From: CAZQMX01 sp964594965
GTDB lineage: Bacteria; Patescibacteriota; Minisyncoccia; Portnoybacterales; UBA2143
Assembly (NCBI GenBank): GCA_964594965.1
Contig: CAZQMX010000002.1
Coordinates: 1-64,000 of the forward strand
Reading direction: 5' to 3'
Length of the DNA: 64,000 nucleotides
Shown here: piece after piece, positions 32,657-39,248 of the stretch
Layout: every line of letters begins with the position of its first letter
Numbering within the stretch: the first letter of the stretch is position 1
The notes under the pieces: generated by a model
The model's input: only the letters and a program-made list of their open reading frames with translations
Databases searched by the model: none
What the model was told of the DNA's origin: nothing
Translations under genes and position numbers: made by a program

Positions 32657-33724
32657 ATGACCAAGTCACCTGTTGTTGAAGTTATTAAAAAAATTAGCCC
32701 GGCGGTCGTCAGTATTACTATCAGTAAAAATCTGCCAAAAATCAGAAGGGATTTTGTTCAACCGCTGGATGAGTTTATGGATCCCCATGGACCACCAGTT
32801 ATCCGTTACCGGAAAGAAGGACGCCAAAAAGTTAAACTTGGCGGAGGTAGCGGTTTTTTTGTTTCCTCAGAGGGCACTATCATAACCAATCGCCACGTTG
32901 TTATCTCTCCCGATGTTGATTACACAATCGTTACTACTGATGAGAAAGAATACCAGGCTGAAGTCCTGGCCCGCGACCCGGTTAATGATATTGCTATTCT
33001 TAAACTCAAAGATACCAAAGGAAAAAAATTCCCGGTTTTGGAATTAGGCAATTCTGATAATATTGAATTGGGTCAGAGTGTTATTGCTATCGGTAATGCC
33101 CTGGGCACGTTTAGTAATACTGTTTCAACCGGAGTTGTTTCCGGATTGAGCCGGTTCATTACCGCCCAGGATGGTCTTTCCGGTCATATTGCCCAATTAA
33201 AGGGATTAGTTCAGACCGATGCTGCCATTAATCCGGGTAATTCCGGCGGTCCTTTGGTTGGTTTTGACGGAAAAGTTATTGCTATTAACACCGCTGTTGT
33301 TCACGGCGCTCAAAATATTGGTTTTGCTATTCCGATTAATAATACTAAGAAAGATTTGGATGATTTAAAAAAACACGGCCGGATTATCCAGCCATTCCTT
33401 GGTGTCAGATATATCATGATAAACAAAGCCCTTCAGGAAGAATTCGCCCAAAGATTCAATATTCGCCTACCGGTTGATCATGGCGCTCTAATTATCCGCG
33501 AGCCCGGTTCGGGCGAATCAGCCGTTGTTCCCGGCAGTCCGGCAGCCAAAGCTAAGCTAACTGAACATGATATTATTCTTGAGTTTAATAAGGTAAAAGT
33601 GACAGAAAAGAATCCTTTACAGGATTTAATTCATAAGGCCAAACCCGGTAATCTGATTGAAGTTAAAATCCTGAGAGCGGATAAAATTGGCACGACGACA
33701 ATAAAATTAGAAGAAAGAAGATAA
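32657..33724 (+). CDS. HtrA/DegP-like serine protease with PDZ domain
   Basis: 355 residues. The trypsin-like domain carries the triad as His in ITNRHVV, Asp in PVNDIAIL and Ser in NPGNSGGPL. One PDZ domain follows (about residues 245-350: FLGVRYIMI...VVPGSPAAKAKLTEHDIILEF). HtrA proteases handle damaged exported proteins. Unlike most family members there is no N-terminal signal or transmembrane segment; the protein begins a few residues before the usual SPAVV block. Either it works in the cytoplasm or the true N-terminus is different. A leader of about 20 nt follows the promoter. Confidence 0.93.
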   Translation: MTKSPVVEVIKKISPAVVSITISKNLPKIRRDFVQPLDEFMDPHGPPVIRYRKEGRQKVKLGGGSGFFVSSEGTIITNRHVVISPDVDYTIVTTDEKEYQAEVLARDPVNDIAILKLKDTKGKKFPVLELGNSDNIELGQSVIAIGNALGTFSNTVSTGVVSGLSRFITAQDGLSGHIAQLKGLVQTDAAINPGNSGGPLVGFDGKVIAINTAVVHGAQNIGFAIPINNTKKDLDDLKKHGRIIQPFLGVRYIMINKALQEEFAQRFNIRLPVDHGALIIREPGSGESAVVPGSPAAKAKLTEHDIILEFNKVKVTEKNPLQDLIHKAKPGNLIEVKILRADKIGTTTIKLEERR

Positions 33725-33747
33725 AGAAAGGCTCTCTGCCTGAGAAC

Positions 33748-33783
33748 AAAAACCCTCCCGTAATGCTGCGGGAAGGGGTTTTT
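33748..33783 (+). terminator. Terminator after htrA
   Basis: AAAAACCC...CCCG pairs with CGGG...GGGGTTTTT around a TAATGCTG loop, with one asymmetric base. It lies between convergent genes and can act on both strands. Confidence 0.8.
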
Positions 33784-33802
33784 GTTTTAATGATGAAATA
33801 GT

Positions 33803-34417
33803 TTAACCAACCAGGAGTTGGAAAATGAAAAAAACCAAGGGAATAATCCATTGAAAAGCGAAGACAATGAACAAGATAAGAATAAATGTCCCATATCGCT
33901 CCAAAGCTATCCTAATATTATCCCAAGAAGCCGGAAGAAAAGCAAAAAGAAGTTTGGAGCCATCAAGCGGCGGAATCGGAATTAGATTAAAGATTGCCAA
34001 AAGAATGTTAATGAAAACAATAATGCTCAATATCTGAATTAGTCCGGTTGAAGCCAGAATTCCCTCCGGCATAAAGCGGAGGGCTAAACCAAAAATAAGG
34101 GCGACTAAAAGATTGGCTGACGGCCCGGCAGCCGCTACCTTAGCCGGACCATACTTCTGGTCACGAAGATTATGAGGATTGTATGGGACCGGTTTAGCCC
34201 AGCCGAAAACAAAAGGGCTTCTAACAACAACCAAAAAAAGAGGAACAAGCAGAGACCCGAAAAAATCCAGATGTTTGATTGGGTTTAGTGTCAGCCGACC
34301 AAAATTTCTGGCAGTCGGATCGCCCAGATAGAGAGCCATCCAGCCATGGGCGAATTCATGAATAACAACTGACATAAGCAGAATTGCCAGTTGAAAAATT
34401 AAGGTAATAAAATCCAT
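33803..34417 (-). CDS. Site-2 protease (M50 family) intramembrane metalloprotease
   Basis: 204 residues with about five membrane segments. The zinc motif VVIHEFAHGW lies near residue 20, and the family's KVAAAGPSANLLVA and NLIPIPPLDGSKLL blocks follow. These include the second-site aspartate in PPLDG. S2P enzymes cleave transmembrane substrates in signalling or clear signal peptides; the substrate is unknown. It is convergent with htrA. Confidence 0.92.
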   Translation of the reverse strand: MDFITLIFQLAILLMSVVIHEFAHGWMALYLGDPTARNFGRLTLNPIKHLDFFGSLLVPLFLVVVRSPFVFGWAKPVPYNPHNLRDQKYGPAKVAAAGPSANLLVALIFGLALRFMPEGILASTGLIQILSIIVFINILLAIFNLIPIPPLDGSKLLFAFLPASWDNIRIALERYGTFILILFIVFAFQWIIPLVFFIFQLLVG

Positions 34418-34421
34418 AAAC

Positions 34422-34450
34422 TTGATAAATTAAAAATTAAATGCTAGAAT
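34422..34450 (+). promoter_or_regulatory. Promoter of rpmB, leaderless arrangement
   Basis: TTGATA (34422-34427) and TAGAAT (34445-34450) are 17 nt apart. The ATG begins 8 nt after the -10 box. Confidence 0.7.
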
Positions 34451-34458
34451 ATGCCATT

Positions 34459-34749
34459 ATGTCCAGGAGATGCACGATTTGCGGTAAAAAATCAATGGTG
34501 GCGGTTATTCGAAAAAAGTTACGTGGTAAGTATAACCCAACCGGCAAAAAAAGAAAATACCCTAATTTACAATGGGTTCGTCTTGATGATGGCAAGCGAG
34601 TTAAGGCCTGCACTAAATGCATTAAAACTTTAAGTAAAGTTAAAAAACCGAAGGTTAAGAAAACAAAAACGGAGCGTAGCTTAGCTGGCCCAAAGCGTCG
34701 GGCTGGGGGTCCGAAGATCGCCCGTTCGAATCGGGTCGCTCCGAAATAG
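34459..34749 (+). CDS. rpmB: 50S ribosomal protein L28, reading through a tRNA gene
   Basis: The first 70 or so residues are L28: SRRCTICGKKSM, a basic middle with KKRKYPNLQWVRLDDGKRVKA and CTKCIKTL. They include two CxxC pairs that could bind zinc. The frame then has no stop before the tRNA-Pro gene. It runs through the whole tRNA in the sense direction, adding about 25 basic residues (ERSLAGPKRRAGG...), and stops at a TAG just after it. RNase P cleavage at the tRNA 5' end would remove the stop codon from the mRNA. ATG 34459 is supported by the promoter. Confidence 0.9.
   Translation: MSRRCTICGKKSMVAVIRKKLRGKYNPTGKKRKYPNLQWVRLDDGKRVKACTKCIKTLSKVKKPKVKKTKTERSLAGPKRRAGGPKIARSNRVAPK
34671..34744 (+). 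tRNA. tRNA-Pro(GGG), nested in the rpmB frame
   Basis: Acceptor CGGAGCG/CGCTCCG, anticodon loop CTGGGGG (GGG), T-loop TTCGAAT. The gene lies entirely within the open reading frame of L28 on the same strand. CCA is not encoded. Confidence 0.92.
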
Positions 34750-34752
34750 AAA

Positions 34753-34820
34753 GGTTCGCCCCGTCATCCGACGGGGCGCCCTGTCGAATGACAGGGCGAA
34801 TCCAGTCAGCCCGACAGGAA
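34753..34820 (+). repeat. Double-hairpin element in a tRNA-like GGTTCG/AATCC context
   Basis: Hairpin 1 is CGCCCCGTC/GACGGGGCG (34757-34765 with 34770-34778); hairpin 2 is CCCTGTC/GACAGGG (34779-34785 with 34790-34796). They sit between GGTTCG and AATCC, as if inserted in a tRNA T-loop. Hairpin 1 is repeated with one loop change at 60363-60384. Confidence 0.85.
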
Positions 34821-34821
34821 T

Positions 34822-34850
34822 AAAAAAATAACACCGATCGGTGTTTTTTT
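34822..34850 (+). terminator. Terminator after the rpmB/tRNA-Pro transcript
   Basis: ACACCGATCGGTGT is a perfect palindrome with an A-rich left flank and seven T on the right. Confidence 0.85.
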
Positions 34851-34859
34851 GTATACAAA

Positions 34860-35065
34860 TGGCCTCGCTGCCAAGAAAATACAAACTCTAAGAATTTCGC
34901 TCTCGGATAAGTGGGTGTTCTGCTGCGTGCTCCACGAAGCCAACAGACCCGAACTCCCGGTCGAAATTACAATCCGAAATCTTAAAGAAGGTTCCTGAAC
35001 AACAAAACCATTATCTATTCTACCAAAAAGAAATCCTGTTTGTCAATATTGACAATTTTAATAAA
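34860..35065. other. Non-coding stretch, possibly a structured RNA
   Basis: No convincing gene. AATTTCG near 34895 can pair with CGAAATT near 34961, and GGGTGTTCTG with CAGACCC inside it. The GC-rich core (34915-34960) stands out from the AT-rich flanks. I could not match it to 6S, SRP, tmRNA or 5S rRNA. The remainder to 35065 is AT-rich spacer. Confidence 0.35.
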
Positions 35066-36151
35066 TTATTTCTTTAATCCCAAAACCTTTGTCAATTGCT
35101 TAATTAGACTAAGGGCTACCGGCGCAGCTAACAAGCTATGAACTCTTTCGCCATTATCGTCTTTTATTATCCATGGCTCCTTTGTTGCCTCGACTTTCCT
35201 GTTTTTCTTGTCCCATTGGTAATTAAATTGCGGAGTGATTTCATAATCGTCAACATATTTTTTAGCAAGATTAACTGGAACCGAGTTTCTTAAAAATACC
35301 TTTGGAACACCATGTAAATTAAAAACCTTGTCTACTAATTGCCCATCTGTGTCTAATCTTTTTCTAAAAGGTTTTAACCCTAGATTATCACCTTCTTTTC
35401 CAACCATCCTAGCGCCTTTACAATCCGAGTTATCGCAGATACAATAAAATTCTTTTTTCCTTTCATCATAACCAATCTCTTTGGTTGGAAGGAGTCTCAG
35501 GCCGCGAGGCACCTGACAAACAGGACAGACAACTCTTCCCTGCATTCTGGCCTCAATAACTGATTCTGGGATGTCAATTGCTATAAAAATATCCAGGTCA
35601 CTTCTGAAATTAATCAAATCTCTGAAAAAGAGGGAGTAGGAAATCTGGTCTAATTCTCTTGGAAATCCGTCAATAAAAAGGGTCTTTCTCGGCATTTTTT
35701 CTATTTCTCTTTTAATAAGGGCTAGGGTAAATTCAGTTGGAATAAGGGCGCTTGTCTTTCTGCCTATTAAAGAATCTATTGCTTCTTCTAAAGAAATATA
35801 TCCCCGGTAATTATTCTTTAAATAGTCCATTAATTCCTTTTTTCTATTTCTGTCTAAAATATCTCTGTGGGCTGCTCTGATTATATCCCCGGCTGAGATA
35901 TGGCCAATTTTGTTTTTTCCAAAAATCTCGATCATCATTTTGGTATATGTTCCTTTGCCCGAATTTTTTTTGCCCAGGAAATAGGCAATAAAACTATTCT
36001 TTTTAAAATAGTTTTTAAGCAAGGCAATTTCTTTTCCGGCTTTCTGGTTAAAATATTCTCGCCGTCCTCCGGGAGTATTAAGGTTAAATTCCTTTTTGAC
36101 TCCTCTTGTTTTTGTCTTTGTAATTGGAAATTCGTTAACTTGTTTTTTCAT
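35066..36151 (-). CDS. Adenylate-kinase-like nucleoside monophosphate kinase, extended
   Basis: 361 residues, against about 180-220 for ordinary adenylate kinases. The kinase core starts at about residue 52: P-loop FLGKKNSGKGTYTK, GHISAGDIIRAA, FIDGFPRELDQI. A LID with four cysteines (CPVC...CICDNSDC) is likely to bind zinc. About 45 basic residues precede it, and about 100 residues of unknown role follow (HGVPKVFLRNSVPVNL...). It should phosphorylate AMP or another NMP, but the long C-terminus suggests a specialised role. No adjacent same-strand partner. Confidence 0.8.
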   Translation of the reverse strand: MKKQVNEFPITKTKTRGVKKEFNLNTPGGRREYFNQKAGKEIALLKNYFKKNSFIAYFLGKKNSGKGTYTKMMIEIFGKNKIGHISAGDIIRAAHRDILDRNRKKELMDYLKNNYRGYISLEEAIDSLIGRKTSALIPTEFTLALIKREIEKMPRKTLFIDGFPRELDQISYSLFFRDLINFRSDLDIFIAIDIPESVIEARMQGRVVCPVCQVPRGLRLLPTKEIGYDERKKEFYCICDNSDCKGARMVGKEGDNLGLKPFRKRLDTDGQLVDKVFNLHGVPKVFLRNSVPVNLAKKYVDDYEITPQFNYQWDKKNRKVEATKEPWIIKDDNGERVHSLLAAPVALSLIKQLTKVLGLKK

Positions 36152-36204
36152 ATTTTTATCCTAATTAAGAGGTCAGTTTACCAAAAAAAACATCTCTTGG
36201 CAAA

Positions 36205-37047
36205 TCAATTTTCCGTCCCTATTTTAAATAAAAATCCATTAGTTAAAACTTCAATATCTCCATTTTTATCTGTTCGGTAAATTGTCGTATCTTTCAGGCG
36301 GTCTAAAACTTCCTGATTAGGATGCTTGTATCGATTATCCTCGCCAACCAAGATAATCGCTATTTCCGGATTAACTGCCTGAAGGAAATTATAGCTTGTA
36401 GAAGTTTTACTCCCATGATGAGGGATTTTTAAGATATCTGAATCTAAATTAGAATCAATCAATTGTTTTTCAATATCTTTTTCAATATCGCCGGTCAAAA
36501 GAATTTCTGATTGATTGTAGGTTAATTTAGCCACAATTGAATTGTTATTAGCGCCTTTTCCCAAGAATTGTTCCGGCCAGAGAATATCTAAAACAATGTT
36601 ATCATCCAAAAGAACCTTTTGTCCGGTCCGGGCAATTGTCAAAGGAATGTTTTTTTCTCCTATTAATTCCCGCCATCTTTGGTAAGTGACGGTTTCTTTT
36701 TCAAAGCCGCTGGTCAAAATGTGATTAACTTGATAATATTCCAGGACACTGATTAAACCTGTTAAATGGTCGGCATCGGGATGGGTTAGAATAATTAAAT
36801 CAATTTTTCTGTCGTAAAAGGGCATTTCCTGATTAAGTTTCTCCAAAACAGATTTATCCGGACCGCCATCAATTAAAACCTGTTTTTTATTCGGAGTTTC
36901 AATGAAAATACTATCCCCTTGTCCAACATCAAAAAAAACAATTTCTAAAACATCGCCCGGAATCAAAGAGAAAACAACAGACCAGGTAATAATTGTTCCG
37001 CTAAAAAGAACTATTAAAATTGAAAAAGTGATTTTTCTGCCGAACAT
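36205..37047 (-). CDS. ComEC-type MBL hydrolase as a separate protein
   Basis: 280 residues: an N-terminal membrane anchor (about residues 7-28), then a metallo-beta-lactamase domain. The latter has FFDVGQGDSIFI, ILTHPDADHLTG and IPHHGSKTSTS. These match the C-terminal domain of ComEC/Rec2, which in other bacteria is joined to the channel. The channel part is a separate gene at 37447, so ComEC is split here. The domain may degrade the non-transported DNA strand. TAAAAT lies 6 nt before the ATG. Confidence 0.85.
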   Translation of the reverse strand: MFGRKITFSILIVLFSGTIITWSVVFSLIPGDVLEIVFFDVGQGDSIFIETPNKKQVLIDGGPDKSVLEKLNQEMPFYDRKIDLIILTHPDADHLTGLISVLEYYQVNHILTSGFEKETVTYQRWRELIGEKNIPLTIARTGQKVLLDDNIVLDILWPEQFLGKGANNNSIVAKLTYNQSEILLTGDIEKDIEKQLIDSNLDSDILKIPHHGSKTSTSYNFLQAVNPEIAIILVGEDNRYKHPNQEVLDRLKDTTIYRTDKNGDIEVLTNGFLFKIGTEN

Positions 37048-37096
37048 ATATATATTTTATCACCTAAAAAGAATTTATTAAACTAAGATAAAAACA

Positions 37097-37125
37097 TTGA
37101 CAATAGAAGGGTTTTGTGATATAAA
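37097..37125 (+). promoter_or_regulatory. Promoter of the 74-aa secreted peptide gene
   Basis: TTGACA (37097-37102) and TATAAA (37120-37125) are 17 nt apart. The 39-nt stretch to the ATG carries ATTACAGATTTGAATTG and a strong Shine-Dalgarno. A similar ATTACAGATTGAAAGGAG precedes the SPFH gene at 8770. Confidence 0.8.
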
Positions 37126-37164
37126 TAGGGTATTACAGATTTGAATTGAAAGGAGGGACTTCGC

Positions 37165-37389
37165 ATGAGGAGTGTAACGATTATCACGGTTATCGTTCTT
37201 TTCTCCGTTATTCCTTTGTCCCCAGCTGTAGCCGGGGAAGTCTCGGATTTTATTACCGAGATGAAATCCGAGCAGGCAAAAGAGATGGAGAAATTTGATC
37301 TCGTTGAAATCTGGCTGGAGCTGGCTAAAAGTATCGTGGAGTTCGGGGAACTGACCCTAATCGTCGCGGGACAGGAAAAAGAAGATTAA
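37165..37389 (+). CDS. Small secreted peptide, unknown function
   Basis: 74 residues with a signal peptide (MRSVTIITVIVLFSVIPLSP, cleavage near AVAG, residue 24). The mature part is short, acidic and amphipathic (FITEMKSEQAKEMEKFDLVE), ending in GQEKED. AAAGGAGGG precedes the ATG, with its own promoter and terminator. No family recognised. It is a stand-alone transcription unit between the two halves of comEC, which lie on the opposite strand. Confidence 0.75.
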   Translation: MRSVTIITVIVLFSVIPLSPAVAGEVSDFITEMKSEQAKEMEKFDLVEIWLELAKSIVEFGELTLIVAGQEKED

Positions 37390-37418
37390 ACCCACCGGGA
37401 GAAAAACATCTTCCAAAG

Positions 37419-37447
37419 AGCAGGGCGTAAAAACAACCCTGCTTTTT
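37419..37447 (+). terminator. Terminator of the 74-aa peptide gene
   Basis: AGCAGGG (37419-37425) pairs with CCCTGCT (37437-37443), followed by T residues. Confidence 0.8.
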
Positions 37448-38748
37448 CATTTAACCATTTTAATTTTTTGACGCCAAATAAAAATTATTAATACTAAATA
37501 ATATCCGATTAAAATTACTAAGGAAGTGCTTTTGAATTCTATCGCTGCCAAGGGTAAAAGAGATAAAGCGTCAACAACTTTAATAACATAACTTAATAAA
37601 AGCCAAACTGGGAAAGCAATAATCTTAGCTAGGGGTAGCCAAACCAGCCCGGAAAAAGTCATTCCTATTCCAGAGAGCATTATTAAAGACAATAAAGGGA
37701 CAATTAATAAATTGGCCAAGGGTGAAATAAGAGATAATCGGCCAAAGTGAAAAATTAAAATTGGCAGGGTTGATAATTGGGCCGCTAAGGTCATTGTCAG
37801 AATATCTTTTAGAAAATATGGATTGGGCCATTTAGATATTTTATCGTCGAAAATGGGTTTGAAGTAAATAATGCCAAGGACCGCTACAAAAGATAATTGA
37901 AAACCAACATCAGATTTTAATAGCAAAGGATTGATCAAAAGCATAATTGTCGCAGCAAAGATGACTGCTCTGTTAGCGCTGCGAAGACGCCCAACCTTTT
38001 GAGCCAACAAAAGAAGACCGGCCATAATTCCAGCTCGGACTGCCGAAGCTGGCGCGCCAATCATGGCAATATAGAGAATCAGAATAATCAGGACAAAATA
38101 AAAGGCCTGGTTTCGCCAGAGACCAATCGCTAAAGCCAAGAATAAAAGGATCTGGGTCATAATAATCATATGCATCCCGGAGATAGCGACAATATGGCGA
38201 GTGCCGGTAATATTTAATTTTTCTTTTAATTCATTTGAAAGACCGAATCTGTCTCCAAGGAATACTGCTTTTAAAATACTTGATTGAGGAGGAAGCAAAG
38301 TTTGTTCAATAATATTTCTTAATTTATCTTTGAAATTAAAGATTCTTTGGAAGAACCAATTGCCTTGGTTTTTTTTAATTAAATTAATCTGAGGATAATA
38401 ACTGACCAGATAGATTTTATCTTTTCTTAAATATTCTTTGTAATCAAAATCCTCGAATACAGCTGGTTCTTGTAATTTGCCAAAGATTTCTAAACTGTCG
38501 CCGTAATTATACTCTGGATATAATTCTGTTGTGATTAAGATTTTTCCTTCAATTTCTTCTGTTTCAAATTCAAACTTTTGTTGGTTGATTCTTTGTTCCG
38601 GTTCTCCAATAACAATTCCTTGTAAATTAACTTCTTGATCTATTTGGTCAAATAAAAAAGGTTGAGGAATCTCAACCAATGAATAAGCGAAAACACCAAT
38701 AATATACAGAAGACAGAGATAGAGGAGAATTTTGGATGGGGTTATCAA
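37447..38748 (-). CDS. comEC: ComEC/Rec2 channel domain protein
   Basis: 433 residues, polytopic. An N-terminal membrane segment and a soluble DUF4131-like domain (residues 30-130) precede the Competence domain, seen as LNITGTRHIVAISGMHMIIMT and GAPASAVRAGIMAGLLLLA. About eight or more membrane helices follow. This forms the inner-membrane channel for single-stranded DNA during transformation. The usual C-terminal MBL domain is absent and encoded separately at 36205. It overlaps cobO by 4 nt and is the last gene of the nrdJ-cobO-comEC run. Confidence 0.92.
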   Translation of the reverse strand: MITPSKILLYLCLLYIIGVFAYSLVEIPQPFLFDQIDQEVNLQGIVIGEPEQRINQQKFEFETEEIEGKILITTELYPEYNYGDSLEIFGKLQEPAVFEDFDYKEYLRKDKIYLVSYYPQINLIKKNQGNWFFQRIFNFKDKLRNIIEQTLLPPQSSILKAVFLGDRFGLSNELKEKLNITGTRHIVAISGMHMIIMTQILLFLALAIGLWRNQAFYFVLIILILYIAMIGAPASAVRAGIMAGLLLLAQKVGRLRSANRAVIFAATIMLLINPLLLKSDVGFQLSFVAVLGIIYFKPIFDDKISKWPNPYFLKDILTMTLAAQLSTLPILIFHFGRLSLISPLANLLIVPLLSLIMLSGIGMTFSGLVWLPLAKIIAFPVWLLLSYVIKVVDALSLLPLAAIEFKSTSLVILIGYYLVLIIFIWRQKIKMVK

Positions 38749-39248
38749 TACTCTATTCCTTTTCTAGCTCTAATCTTTTTAAAATAATGTTTAATTTCTT
38801 TCATTTCTGTGACCAGGTCGGCGATTTTAATAATTTCTTTTGAGGCCTTGCGGCCGGTTAAAACTACTTCTATCTTTTTAGGAGTTTTTTTAATTAAGTC
38901 AATTAAATCTTTTTTGTCTATTAAATTAAAATAAGAAACAACATTTATTTCATCTAAAATAATGCAATCATATTTCTTGTCTTTAATTGCTTTTTGGAAA
39001 AAAGAAAAACCCTGTTGAGCAAGGTCATAGTCAATCTTTTTTAAATTGTCCTTTTTAATAAATCCCTTTCTCCCAAAAACCCTGATATCAAAGTTTGATA
39101 TTTTCTTAATCGCCTTTATCTCCGAACTCTGACCATCTTTTAAAAACTGGATTAATAAAACTTTCTTACCGGCCCCAACCGCCCTTAATCCCAGACCAAC
39201 GGCGGCAGTAGTTTTCCCTTTTCCATTGCCAGTATAGACCTGTATCAT
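38745..39248 (-). CDS. cobO: Cob(I)alamin adenosyltransferase, CobA/CobO type
   Basis: 167 residues. The P-loop is TGNGKGKTTAAVG at residues 6-18, followed by VLLIQFLKDG, the acidic CIILDEINV and VLTGRKASKEII; all are CobA/CobO/BtuR family blocks. It transfers the adenosyl group of ATP to reduced cobalamin, producing coenzyme B12. No B12 synthesis genes are present, so it probably activates salvaged corrinoid. It overlaps nrdJ by 4 nt, matching the coenzyme need of a class II reductase. Confidence 0.92.
   Translation of the reverse strand: MIQVYTGNGKGKTTAAVGLGLRAVGAGKKVLLIQFLKDGQSSEIKAIKKISNFDIRVFGRKGFIKKDNLKKIDYDLAQQGFSFFQKAIKDKKYDCIILDEINVVSYFNLIDKKDLIDLIKKTPKKIEVVLTGRKASKEIIKIADLVTEMKEIKHYFKKIRARKGIEY

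Noticed and set aside
34860..34985. 4.5S/SRP RNA, 6S RNA or 5S rRNA
   Set aside because: The SRP GGAAG/AGCAG core, a 6S-like long bubble hairpin and 5S landmarks are not evident; kept as unassigned.
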